The translations under genes were made by a program, and so were the position numbers. The notes under the pieces are model-generated. The model was not told the DNA's origin, ran no database searches, and worked only from the letters and a program-made list of their open reading frames with translations. A stretch of 64,000 nt of DNA from JBFAPK01 sp040676675 (GTDB lineage Bacteria; Actinomycetota; Actinomycetes; Mycobacteriales; Micromonosporaceae), in assembly GCF_040676675.1 (NCBI RefSeq), contig NZ_JBFAPK010000024.1, positions 1-64,000 of the forward strand, read 5' to 3'. Shown here piece after piece: positions 25,093 to 33,396 of the stretch. Every line of letters begins with the position of its first letter. Position 1 is the stretch's first letter.

Positions 25093-26034
25093 GTGCGGCC
25101 GGGGCCACGGGTGTCGACGGTAATAGTCAACTACCGCCACCACGAAGACACGATCCGCTGTGTCGACTCGTTGCAGGCCGGCGATTATCTGAATCAGCAG
25201 ATCATCGTGGTCGACAATACCGAGCGGGGCGCCTCGGTCGACCTGCTCCGGGCCCATCTCGACCCGGGCGTCGAGGTCATGGAATCGGGCGGTAACAACG
25301 GCTTCGCGGCGGGCACCAACGTCGGGATCAGGCGGGCCCTCGACGGTGACGCGGATTTCGTCTGGCTGGTCAACCCGGACGCCACGGTCAGCACCGACAC
25401 CCTGTCCGCGCTGCTCGCGACCGCCGAGCAGGAGCCCGACGCCGGCATATTCGGCGCGCGCATCCTGGACGACAACGACCCGCCCCGGATCCTCTTCAAC
25501 GGCGGGGTCGTCGACGCCACCCGCAAGGGCGCCACGCTGCACCAGGACGCCGGGCGGCTGGACAGCTCGGTCCGCGACGACGTGGTGCGCGACGTCGACT
25601 ACGTGACCGGGGCGTGTTTCCTGGTTCGCCGGAGCGTGCTGCGCCAGATCGGCCTCCTGCCCGAGGAATACTTCCTCTATTTCGAGGAGACCGATTACTG
25701 TCTGCGGGTACGCGCCGCCGGTTGGCGTACCGTCATCGCGCCCCGGGCCCGGACGTGGCACTTCAAGCGCTCCACCGGAAAGTACCCCGCCTCGTACTAC
25801 CTGTACTACATGTGCCGGAATCGCATTCATTTCTCCCGGCGATTCTTCTCGGCCGAGGTGGACGAGAGCATCGCGGACCTGCAACCGTCCATCAAGGGCT
25901 GGCGCGGCCGGGTGGAGGAGCACGCGCCGCAGTTCCTCGGCAACTTCGACAAGCTCATCGAACTCGCCTTCTCCGACGCCCGCGAGGGGCGACTCGGGCG
26001 GCGGGACGATATCAACGAACTCGCATTCAGTTAG
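25093..26034 (+). CDS. Family 2 glycosyltransferase
   Basis: A 313-residue GT-A glycosyltransferase of the rhamnosyl/galactofuranosyl type. It begins VSTVIVNYRHHEDTIRCVDSL and has GGNNGFAAGTNVGIRRAL (nucleotide sugar loop), WLVNPDATV (DxD-like metal site) and EEYFLYFEETDYCLRVRAAGW (acceptor/catalytic region), as in WbbL-like enzymes. Start GTG 25093 behind GGGAGGGA. A TAGCCT (25030-25035) upstream is a possible -10. It is followed 45 nt later by a second glycosyltransferase gene, so both probably build one cell-surface glycan; the sugar cannot be named. Confidence 0.88.
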   Translation: MRPGPRVSTVIVNYRHHEDTIRCVDSLQAGDYLNQQIIVVDNTERGASVDLLRAHLDPGVEVMESGGNNGFAAGTNVGIRRALDGDADFVWLVNPDATVSTDTLSALLATAEQEPDAGIFGARILDDNDPPRILFNGGVVDATRKGATLHQDAGRLDSSVRDDVVRDVDYVTGACFLVRRSVLRQIGLLPEEYFLYFEETDYCLRVRAAGWRTVIAPRARTWHFKRSTGKYPASYYLYYMCRNRIHFSRRFFSAEVDESIADLQPSIKGWRGRVEEHAPQFLGNFDKLIELAFSDAREGRLGRRDDINELAFS

Positions 26035-26035
26035 A

Positions 26036-26056
26036 GCCACGCCCCGGGGGCGTGGC
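26036..26056 (+). other. Small GC-rich hairpin between the two glycosyltransferase genes
   Basis: GCCACGCCCC (26036-26045) pairs with GGGGCGTGGC (26047-26056), directly after the GT2 stop and 24 nt before the next start. It may weaken or pause readthrough. Confidence 0.5.
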
Positions 26057-26079
26057 GTTCGCAAGCAAGGTGGTCGAGT

Positions 26080-28326
26080 GTGGACGTTCCCAGCCGCGCT
26101 GAGGCCGACCCGGCCGGTTCCGCGACGCGGGCTCTGCTCCGGCCGGCCGACGGCGTGCACGCCGTGAACCGGCGGCTGCGCCGGGCGGGCGGCTGGGGCA
26201 AGGGGCGGCTGCGCGCCGCCGCGTCCCGCGCCCGGATCCTGCAACGGCAGGACCACTTCCGCCGGCTCGCCTCGGCCCGCATCGTCCGGCGGCTCTACCA
26301 GCGCGCGGTCGAGGTCGACGGGTTCAGCTCGGACGGATCGAAGATCGCCTTCTGCGTCTCCGGGCGGGACCTGCGGGCGGGCTGGCGCGACCTGTACGCG
26401 GCCGTGGGGCTGGGCCGGTACCTGGGCGGCCGCGACCACGAGGTGGCGTACTTCGGACCCGAGCGGTGGACCGCGCTGCCGCCGGAGACCGACGTCGTGG
26501 TCGCCATGCTGCCGACCTTCGACCCGACCGTGGTACCCGACGGCTGCCGCGTCGTCGCCTGGGTGCGCGACGAGGTCGAACGCTGGGCCGAGCACCCGCA
26601 CCTGGCCCTCTTCGACGCGGTCCTCGCCGCCTCACCGGTGGCCCTGTCCCGGCTCACCGAGCGCTACGACGGGCCGAGCGGGCTGTTGCCGGTCGGCGTG
26701 GACACCGAGCTGTTCCGCCCGCCCCGGCGGCGGGCCGAGCGGGCCGGCGTCTGCACCGCCCCCGGCGGCGGCGAGACGCCCCGCCACCTGTACCAGCTGC
26801 TGCGCCGGGGACACATCACGTTCCCGTTCGCCATCACCCGGGGACGCGACGCGCTCGACCGGATCCACGCCCCGTACGGGATCGGCACCCCGGGCTACTT
26901 CAAGCTCCCGGACCTGTACGGGCGCGCGCTGCTGGTGCTCGACGATTTCAGCCCCAGCCTGCGGGCGGACGGGCTGGCGAACCCGGCGCTGCTGGAGGCC
27001 CTCGCGGCCGGTGCGCTGCCGGTGACCAACTCGCGGCTGCCGCTGGTCGGGCTCGGCCTGGACGAGGTGCCGGTCTGCGGCGAGGAGAAGGGCTTCGGCG
27101 CGCAGCTGACCGAGCTGCTGGCCAGCCCCGAGCGGATCGAACTCCGGGCGCTGGCGCTGGGCGCCCGGGTACGCCAGCTGCACTCGTACCTCCGGCGCGC
27201 CGAGGAGCTGGACCTGTTCCTCGCCGAGCTGCCCGCCGCACCCCGGCGGGCGACCGTACCGCTGGTCGGCGGGTACCCGGCCGGCGACGCCGACCCGTAC
27301 CGGTCGGCGCTGCGGGCCGGGCTGGCCCGGGACGGTCTCGCGTACTGCCCGGTGCCGGACGTGCTCGCCGACCCGGCGCCGCACTCGCGGGGCCGGCTCG
27401 ACAACTACGCGCTGCACCTGCACCGGACCGACCGGCTCCTGGCCGAGGCGGGTTCGGCCGAGGAGGCGGCGGAGCGGTTGGCGCGACTCAGGCAGCGCGT
27501 CGACGAACTGGCCGGACGGGGCGGCAAGCTGATCGTCACCGTCCACGACGTACGGCCGGAGCGGTGGCGGTACCCGGAGCTGGAACGGCAGCTCGGCGCC
27601 TTCCTCGCCGAGCGGGCCGACGTGGTCCACGTGACCGGTCCGGGCACGGCCGGCGCCGTGGCGCCCCACTTCCACCTGCCGGCCGAGAAGATCCGCGTGG
27701 TGGCGTCCGGCAGCTACCTGGACCGCCTGCCCCGGTCGGCAGCGCGGGCGGCGGCGCGGGAGCGGTTCGGGCTCGCGCCCGACGACCGCGCGCTGCTCCT
27801 CTTCGACCAGGACGGCACCTATCCGGGGCTGGAGCTGCTGCTGGAGGCGTTCGAACCGGCCGTCGAGCGGGACCCGCGGCTGCGCCTGGTCGTCGCCGGT
27901 GCGCCGGGCGACGCCGCCGCGCTCGACCCGCGGCTGCGGCGCGGTCCGGCGGCGGACCGGATCGTCCCGGCGCTGGTGGCCGTGCCGGAGGAGGAGCTGC
28001 AGCTCTACTTCAAGGCGGCCGACGTCGTGGTGCTGCCCGAGCCGCCGCTGCGGGACTCGCCCGTCCTCCCGCTGGCGCTCACCTTCGGGCGGCCGTTGGT
28101 GGCACCGGCCACACCCGAGGAGGAGCTGCCGGATCCGCGCTTCACCATCACCTTCGTATCCGGGTACGCGGAGTCGCTCTCCGACGCCCTGCTCGCGGCC
28201 GTCGAGCTGGACGAGGCGTCGGCGGCACGGGCCGCCCGGGAGGCCGCCGAGCGGTACCCGGCCGAGGAGATGGGCCGCGACTACGCCGCGCTGGTACGCG
28301 ACCTGCTCGGCGCCGCTCGGGACTGA
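26080..28326 (+). CDS. Large two-domain glycosyltransferase (GT-B/GT4-like)
   Basis: A 748-residue protein with two glycosyltransferase-like halves. The N-terminal half (about 85-390) resembles CgeB-type GT-B proteins (KIAFCVSGRDLRAGWRDLYAA, LLPVGVDTELFRPPRR, NPALLEALAAGALPVTN). The C-terminal half (about 400-745) resembles GT4 enzymes (VVHVTGPGTAGAVAPHFHLP, KIRVVASGSYLDRLP, ELQLYFKAADVVVLP). The GT4 donor-site ExxxxxxE is not obvious in the second half, where DSPVLPLALTFGRPLVAP takes its place. Start GTG 26080 behind AAGGTGG. It is the partner of the GT2 gene. Confidence 0.72.
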   Translation: MDVPSRAEADPAGSATRALLRPADGVHAVNRRLRRAGGWGKGRLRAAASRARILQRQDHFRRLASARIVRRLYQRAVEVDGFSSDGSKIAFCVSGRDLRAGWRDLYAAVGLGRYLGGRDHEVAYFGPERWTALPPETDVVVAMLPTFDPTVVPDGCRVVAWVRDEVERWAEHPHLALFDAVLAASPVALSRLTERYDGPSGLLPVGVDTELFRPPRRRAERAGVCTAPGGGETPRHLYQLLRRGHITFPFAITRGRDALDRIHAPYGIGTPGYFKLPDLYGRALLVLDDFSPSLRADGLANPALLEALAAGALPVTNSRLPLVGLGLDEVPVCGEEKGFGAQLTELLASPERIELRALALGARVRQLHSYLRRAEELDLFLAELPAAPRRATVPLVGGYPAGDADPYRSALRAGLARDGLAYCPVPDVLADPAPHSRGRLDNYALHLHRTDRLLAEAGSAEEAAERLARLRQRVDELAGRGGKLIVTVHDVRPERWRYPELERQLGAFLAERADVVHVTGPGTAGAVAPHFHLPAEKIRVVASGSYLDRLPRSAARAAARERFGLAPDDRALLLFDQDGTYPGLELLLEAFEPAVERDPRLRLVVAGAPGDAAALDPRLRRGPAADRIVPALVAVPEEELQLYFKAADVVVLPEPPLRDSPVLPLALTFGRPLVAPATPEEELPDPRFTITFVSGYAESLSDALLAAVELDEASAARAAREAAERYPAEEMGRDYAALVRDLLGAARD

Positions 28327-28371
28327 GCTGGCTACCGGGCCCGGGTCGGCGCCACCGCTACCGGGGCCGGA

Positions 28372-29046
28372 TCAGACCCGGCCGCCGGGCGTGACGAGAC
28401 CGGTCTCGTAGCCGAAGACCACGGCCTGGACCCGGTCGCGCAGGCCCAGCTTCTGCAGGACCCGGCTCACATGTGTCTTGGTGGTCTGCTCGGCGATGAA
28501 CAGCGACCCGGCTATCTCGGAGTTCGACATGCCCAGCGCCATCAGGCGCAGCACCTCCCGCTCCCGGTCGGTGAGCCCGTTGAGCGCCGTGGCGCCGGTC
28601 GGCTGCCGCGGCCTCGCCTCGACGAAGTTCTCGATGAGCCGGCGGGTGATCCTCGGTGCGAGCAACGCCTCGCCCTCGGCGACCACGCGCACGGCCCGGA
28701 GCAGTTCCTCGGGCTCGCTGTCCTTGAGCAGGAATCCGCTGGCGCCGGCCTGCAGGGCGGCATAGATGTAGTCGTCGAGGTCGAAGGTGGTCAGCATCAG
28801 CACGCGCGGCGTGTGTTCCCCGGCGCGTTCCGGCCCGAGCAGGGCCCTGGTCGCGGACAGTCCGTCCAGCACCGGCATCCGGACGTCCATCAGTACGACG
28901 TCGGGGCGCAGGCTGCGGGACCGTTCGACGCCGAGCTGCCCGTTCTCCGCCTCACCGACGACCGTGATGTCGTCCTGCGACTCCAGGATCGCGCGGATGC
29001 CCACCCGGATCATCGACTGGTCGTCCACGATCAGCGTGCGGATCAC
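28372..29046 (-). CDS. NarL/LuxR-type response regulator
   Basis: A 224-residue response regulator: receiver domain with Asp10/Asp11 (VDDQ), phospho-acceptor Asp54 (VLMDVRMP) and FLLKDSEPEEL, then a LuxR helix-turn-helix (LTDREREVLRLMALGMSNSEIAGSLFIAEQTTKTHVSRVLQKLGLRDR). Its ATG overlaps the stop of the histidine kinase gene by 4 nt, so the two form a two-component system. Targets are unknown; the divergent DedA-hydrolase gene across 133 bp is a candidate. Confidence 0.92.
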   Translation of the reverse strand: MIRTLIVDDQSMIRVGIRAILESQDDITVVGEAENGQLGVERSRSLRPDVVLMDVRMPVLDGLSATRALLGPERAGEHTPRVLMLTTFDLDDYIYAALQAGASGFLLKDSEPEELLRAVRVVAEGEALLAPRITRRLIENFVEARPRQPTGATALNGLTDREREVLRLMALGMSNSEIAGSLFIAEQTTKTHVSRVLQKLGLRDRVQAVVFGYETGLVTPGGRV

Positions 29047-30299
29047 GCCTGACCTCCGATCGGCAGTCGCGCCGCGACCCGATAGCCGCCCTCGTCGCGT
29101 GCGCCGGTCTCCAATGATCCTCCGACCAGCCGGACCCGCTCGCGCATCCCCGACAGCCCGTGCCGGACCCGGCCGGGCGCCTCCATCGGCTGGGCCGGCT
29201 GCGCCGCCGCGTCGTTCACGACGGACAGTACGAGGTCGGAACCATCGAGATCAAGACATATCGTGGTACGGGCACCGGGCGCGTGCCGGATGACGTTGCT
29301 CAGCGACTCCTGCGCGATCCGGTAGGCGGCCAGGGCGACACTCTCCGGGAGCACCGCCGCCCGCACGGCCTCGGCCTCGCGCAACTCGACCGGCACACCC
29401 GCGCGCCCGGCCGATTCGACCAGTTCCGCCAGCCGGTCCAGGTCGGGCACGGGTGCCAGCTCGGCGTCCGCGTTCTCGTCCCGCAGCACCGCCAGCAGTT
29501 GCCGCATCTCGCGCAACGTCGACCGGGCGCCCGCGGCTATCCGCGCGAACTCGGCCTTCGCCTCCGGGTCCAGGTTCTTGATCCGGTACGACGCCGAGGT
29601 GGCCTGCATGTGGATCACCGACATGCTGTGCGCGACGACGTCGTGCAGTTCGCGTGCGATCCGGGTGCGCTCCTCGGCGACCGCCCGCTGAGCCTGCTCG
29701 ACCTCGACATCGTGCCGCGCGTCGGCGAGTTCCCGGCGGATCTCCCGCCAGCGGCCGGCAACCAGCGTGACGCCGAGCACGAACGCCGAGATGGACGTGT
29801 AGACGATCATTATCGGCAGCCCGTCCGCGACGGACCGGCCCCGCGGATCCAGCAGCACCACCAGGACGAGCAGCAGCGCGCTCGCCCACCAGGTCATCAG
29901 CGCCGCCACCCGGCTGTTCCGGGCGGCGACCAGTCCGACGTGCGCGATCAGCGTGATCAGGCCCGGCACCGTCAGCGGCCACGGCGACTCCGACCCGGGT
30001 GGGATGGCCACCGCGAAGACGGCGACGGCCAGGAACTGCAGCGCGGTCGCCGCCCTCGGCCGGACCAGGACCATGATCAGCGCGGCGCTCTGCCCGACGC
30101 CCGCCACGAACGCGGGCAGCGGCGGCACGTCGAACTCCGAGGTGGCCATCCCCACGTTGATCAATGCCAGCGTGAGCGCGGGCAGACTGGTGCCCAACCA
30201 CCACAGCAGCCACGACAGCACCGGCCGGCGGTGCCCTCGATGCACATCGCCGGCCACCGACGGGCTGTGCTCCCGGTCCGATCCCAAGCGCGCCGTCAC
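29043..30299 (-). CDS. Sensor histidine kinase (HisKA_3, NarL-type partner)
   Basis: A 418-residue membrane sensor kinase. About six hydrophobic segments lie in residues 30-180, followed by a coiled linker, the HisKA_3 phosphorylation helix RTRIARELHDVVAHSMSVIH (phospho-His in ELHD) and a HATPase domain with RIAQESLSNVIRHAPG (N box) and HGLSGMRERVRLVGG (G box). There is no large external domain, as in the LiaS/DesK class, which often senses membrane or envelope stress. GTG start at 30299. Confidence 0.92.
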   Translation of the reverse strand: MTARLGSDREHSPSVAGDVHRGHRRPVLSWLLWWLGTSLPALTLALINVGMATSEFDVPPLPAFVAGVGQSAALIMVLVRPRAATALQFLAVAVFAVAIPPGSESPWPLTVPGLITLIAHVGLVAARNSRVAALMTWWASALLLVLVVLLDPRGRSVADGLPIMIVYTSISAFVLGVTLVAGRWREIRRELADARHDVEVEQAQRAVAEERTRIARELHDVVAHSMSVIHMQATSASYRIKNLDPEAKAEFARIAAGARSTLREMRQLLAVLRDENADAELAPVPDLDRLAELVESAGRAGVPVELREAEAVRAAVLPESVALAAYRIAQESLSNVIRHAPGARTTICLDLDGSDLVLSVVNDAAAQPAQPMEAPGRVRHGLSGMRERVRLVGGSLETGARDEGGYRVAARLPIGGQA

Positions 30300-30432
30300 G
30301 CGGCGACCCTACTGACCTCGGCCAACCCCCGGCATCCCACCGGAGAGGTATCCGACCCCGTACCCGGGGGTGACCCGGAACGGCACCGCAGATGGACGCC
30401 CCGGCCGACATCCCGCGCCCACGCTCCAACGC

Positions 30433-32205
30433 ATGGATCTGCTGACTCTGCTCGACCCGCTGATGACCTCGCCACTGCTCTACCCGCTGCTGGCGGGGCT
30501 GGGCAGCCTGGACGGCGTACTCCCGATGATCCCGTCCGAGGCGGCGATCCTGACGGCCGGCGTCTTCGCCCACACCGGCGCGCCGAGCCTGCTGCTGGTC
30601 GTCGTGGCCACGGCCCTGGGCGTCTTCATCGGCGACCACCTCGCGTACGGCCTCAGCCGCAGCGTCCTCGGCCCACGGCTGATCAACCGCTCGAAGTACG
30701 CCCGCCGCGCCGTCGCCGTGGCGGGGCGGCAACTCGACCGCCGCGCCGGACTGCTGATCGTGACCTCCCGATTCCTGCCGGGCGGCCGCGTGACGATGAA
30801 CGCGGCCTGCGGCACGGCCCGGGTACCGCTGTCCCGGTTCAGCCCGGCCTCGGCGATCGCGGCGCTGGCCTGGGCCGCGTACATGGCCGGGCTGGGCTAC
30901 CTGGGCGGCGCGGCGTTCGTCGAGAACCCCCTGCTCGGCCTCGCCGTCGGCCTCGCACTGTCGTTCGCGTGCGGCGGCATCGTCGAACTGGTCCGCCGGT
31001 GGACCGCCCGCCGCGCGCCCCGAGCGGCGGGTGCGGCCGATCCCGGACGCGGGCGGTCGCCGGCCGCCGCCTCGCGCGGGCAGGTCGGGTCGAGGCGGGT
31101 GCGTCGGGCGCTGGTGAGCGCGACCGCGGCCGTGGCGGTGCTCGCGGCGCCGGCCGCCGCCGCTGCCACGCCGAAGGAAGCGGATCGCGTCGGGATGCGG
31201 AGCCGGTTGGACGACGTGGTGGCCACCGGCGCGGTGGGCGCGCTCGCGGAGGTCCGCGACGAGCACGGCGCGTGGCGAGCCACCAGCGGCGTCGCCGAAC
31301 TGGGCAGGACGCGGGCGGTCCCGGCCGGCGGCCGGTTCCGGGTGGGCAGCATCACGAAGACGTTCGTCGCCACCGTCGTCCTGCAACTCGTGGCCGAGGG
31401 TCGGCTCGGGCTGGACGATCCGGTCGAGACGTGGCTGCCCGGGGTCGTCCCGAACGGTCGGCGCATCACCGTGCGCCACCTGCTCGACCACACCAGCGGG
31501 TTGTACGACGTCGTGGAGACGCTGCCGATGCCGCCCGGGCCGGAGTTCCTGGACAACCGGTGGCGGACCTGGACCGCGACCGAGCTCGTCGCGCGGGCGC
31601 TGGCCAACCCGCCGACCTTCGAACCCCCGGGGTCGGCCTACGCGTACTCGAACACCGGCTACCTCCTGCTCGGCCAGATCATCGAGAAGGTGACCGGCCG
31701 GTCGTACGGCGACGAGATCGAGCGCCGGATCATCCGGCCGCTCGGGTTGACCGGCACCTCGCTACCGGGGACGTGGCCGAGGATCAGCGGACCGCATCCG
31801 CACGGCTACCTACCGACGCTGCGGGACGGCGAGACGCACCTCATCGACTACACCGAGATGAACCCGTCGATGATGGGCGCGGCCGGCGAGATGATCTCCA
31901 CGACCCGGGATCTCAACCGGTTCTTCGCCGCGCTGCTCGGCGGGCGCCTCCTGCCGGGCCACCTGCTCGACGAGATGAGGACACCGGGCGTGCGGGGCGC
32001 GAGCTACGGGCTCGGGCTGGACTGGTGGGACACCTCGTGCGGGATCCGCGTCTACGGCAACGACGGCGACGCCCTGGCGTACCGGTCCTGGTCCTACTCC
32101 ACGGAAGACCTGCGCCGCCAGGTCACGGTCGCGGTCACGCCCGACTTCCGCGGCGACCCCGACCACGTCGTCGACGCGTTCCTGGACCAGGCGTTCTGCG
32201 GCTGA
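30433..32205 (+). CDS. DedA membrane protein fused to a secreted serine hydrolase domain
   Basis: A 590-residue fusion read without any stop. Residues 1-190 are a DedA-family (SNARE-associated) membrane domain, with the loop Glu in PMIPSEAAIL and the signature TSRFLPGGRV (Arg113-Arg119). DedA proteins are undecaprenyl-phosphate or phospholipid translocases. A basic linker (about 190-222) leads to a signal-peptide-like helix (about 225-246). A class C beta-lactamase/DD-peptidase-like domain follows, with SITK (Ser306, Lys309) and YSN (Tyr405-Asn407). The internal GTG at 31099 could start the hydrolase alone, but its ribosome site is weak. The closing Lys/His-x-Gly motif is not clear. ATG 30433 is preferred over an upstream start. 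Confidence 0.8.
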   Translation: MDLLTLLDPLMTSPLLYPLLAGLGSLDGVLPMIPSEAAILTAGVFAHTGAPSLLLVVVATALGVFIGDHLAYGLSRSVLGPRLINRSKYARRAVAVAGRQLDRRAGLLIVTSRFLPGGRVTMNAACGTARVPLSRFSPASAIAALAWAAYMAGLGYLGGAAFVENPLLGLAVGLALSFACGGIVELVRRWTARRAPRAAGAADPGRGRSPAAASRGQVGSRRVRRALVSATAAVAVLAAPAAAAATPKEADRVGMRSRLDDVVATGAVGALAEVRDEHGAWRATSGVAELGRTRAVPAGGRFRVGSITKTFVATVVLQLVAEGRLGLDDPVETWLPGVVPNGRRITVRHLLDHTSGLYDVVETLPMPPGPEFLDNRWRTWTATELVARALANPPTFEPPGSAYAYSNTGYLLLGQIIEKVTGRSYGDEIERRIIRPLGLTGTSLPGTWPRISGPHPHGYLPTLRDGETHLIDYTEMNPSMMGAAGEMISTTRDLNRFFAALLGGRLLPGHLLDEMRTPGVRGASYGLGLDWWDTSCGIRVYGNDGDALAYRSWSYSTEDLRRQVTVAVTPDFRGDPDHVVDAFLDQAFCG

Positions 32206-32232
32206 CCGGTCCCCGTCCACGGGAGCGGGTCC

Positions 32233-32547
32233 CTACGTCGCGGCGGGCGGGTCGAGCAGGGCCCGTACCGCCGCCGTGTACTCCTCGAAGGCGAGCCGGC
32301 CCCGGCGGCTGAGCTGGACCAGCGTGGCCGGGGTACGCCCGTGGTGGGTCTTGGTGACCTCGACGTAGCCGGCGTCCTCCAGCTTGCGCAGGTGCACCGA
32401 GAGATTCCCGGCGGTCATCCCGAGGATCTCCTGGAGCCGGGGGAACGTGATGCGGTCGCCCTCCCTGAGGGTGGAGAGGGTGGCGACGACCCGCAGCCGG
32501 GCCTGGGCGTGGATGACCGGGTCCAGCTCCGGCAGCGGCGCGGTCAT
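32233..32547 (-). CDS. Winged-helix transcriptional regulator (ArsR/MarR-like, HTH_34)
   Basis: A 104-residue single-domain DNA-binding protein: PVIHAQARLRVVATLSTL, then the recognition region FPRLQEILGMTAGNLSVHLRKLEDAGYVEVTKTHHGRTPATLVQLS. This is the compact winged-helix family usually encoded beside a small membrane protein. ATG 32547 has GGGAGA upstream and overlaps the stop of the 29-codon bridging ORF by 4 nt. It probably represses its own operon at the GTTTAC palindrome at 33340. Confidence 0.86.
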   Translation of the reverse strand: MTAPLPELDPVIHAQARLRVVATLSTLREGDRITFPRLQEILGMTAGNLSVHLRKLEDAGYVEVTKTHHGRTPATLVQLSRRGRLAFEEYTAAVRALLDPPAAT

Positions 32548-32633
32548 GCCGGTCTCCCGAGCCGGCCCGGCCGCCCGCCGGTCCCGCGCCGGGCGGGAGG
32601 CCGCCCGATCTCGTGGCGGCGGGTGACGGTCAT
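32544..32633 (-). CDS. 29-codon bridging ORF between membrane protein and regulator genes
   Basis: A 29-residue, strongly basic peptide beginning MTVTRRHEIGRPPARRG. Its ATG overlaps the membrane-protein stop by 4 nt (ATGA), and its TGA overlaps the regulator ATG by 4 nt, so ribosomes can pass through all three. It has no known homologue to me and no ribosome site of its own. It may be a coupling device rather than a functional peptide. Confidence 0.4.
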   Translation of the reverse strand: MTVTRRHEIGRPPARRGTGGRPGRLGRPA

Positions 32634-33331
32634 CGCGACCGCCGCTGGCGCAGCCGGGCGATCGCGCCGGCGACGAGGATGCCGCCACCGCCCGCGAGCG
32701 CGATCAGCAGCGCCTGCCAGCCCGGACCGGCGATCACCCCGAGTACGTTGACCGCGATGATCCAGACGCCGAGGAGGTAGAGGTTGCGGTCGAGCCAGAT
32801 CGCGGCACCGGCGATGTGCAGGACTCCGGTGAGGCCGACTGCGCTGGCGGACCAGAGCAGTCCCGCCCGGTCCACGGGGAGCGCGCCGGTGACCCGGCTC
32901 AGGGTGACGCCCAGACTCACGTACCCGAGGAGCCAGGCCGCGCCGTACCAGGCGCCGCGGCGGGAGGAGTCCCCGACCACCTGCCCGTACGACCGCGACC
33001 CGACGAGGCTGGTCACCGTGCCGGCGGCGATCAGCAGGGCGTAGAGCACGGCCAGCGGCAGCCAGGACGGCAGGTCGACGAAGACCCGCTGGTCCGGGCC
33101 GAAGCGCAGGAAGAGGAGCCCGAAGCCGACCAGCCAGGCGACGCCCCAGGGCCAGTAGATCCAGCGCGGGTCGGGCTGGATCCGCCGCAGCGCCTCGGCC
33201 CGCTGCTGCCGGATCAGGTTCAGGGCCGCGACCGGATCGGACGGTGGGAGATCGTCGCTCCCGGCACCCCGGTCTGCGGCACCCCGGTCTGCGGTGTCTC
33301 GGTCTGCTGGGTCTCGGTCCTCGGGGGTCAC
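32630..33331 (-). CDS. Multi-pass membrane protein of a regulator pair
   Basis: A 233-residue protein with a hydrophilic Asp-rich N-terminus (about 50 residues) and six predicted transmembrane helices (WIYWPWGVAWLVGFGLLFL being the first). I do not know its function; it belongs to the small membrane proteins found upstream of ArsR/HTH_34-type winged-helix genes in actinobacteria. Start GTG 33331, probably leaderless, since an AT-rich TAGTTT box lies just upstream. It shares an operon with the regulator. Confidence 0.72.
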   Translation of the reverse strand: MTPEDRDPADRDTADRGAADRGAGSDDLPPSDPVAALNLIRQQRAEALRRIQPDPRWIYWPWGVAWLVGFGLLFLRFGPDQRVFVDLPSWLPLAVLYALLIAAGTVTSLVGSRSYGQVVGDSSRRGAWYGAAWLLGYVSLGVTLSRVTGALPVDRAGLLWSASAVGLTGVLHIAGAAIWLDRNLYLLGVWIIAVNVLGVIAGPGWQALLIALAGGGGILVAGAIARLRQRRSR

Positions 33332-33339
33332 GCAAACTA

Positions 33340-33354
33340 GTTTACGTTGTAAAC
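33340..33354. promoter_or_regulatory. GTTTAC-N3-GTAAAC palindrome
   Basis: A perfect 6-3-6 palindrome lies 9 nt upstream of the GTG of the membrane-protein gene, in the promoter region. It is the best candidate operator for the winged-helix regulator of the same operon (autorepression). Confidence 0.6.
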
Positions 33355-33396
33355 GATCGCGCCCGACGGCCCGCCACCCGCATGGCCCGTGGGCGT

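Noticed and set aside
29160..32312. 1050-codon plus-strand frame across the histidine kinase and DedA-fusion genes
   Set aside because: It crosses two real genes on opposite strands and reads as low-complexity Arg/Pro/His.
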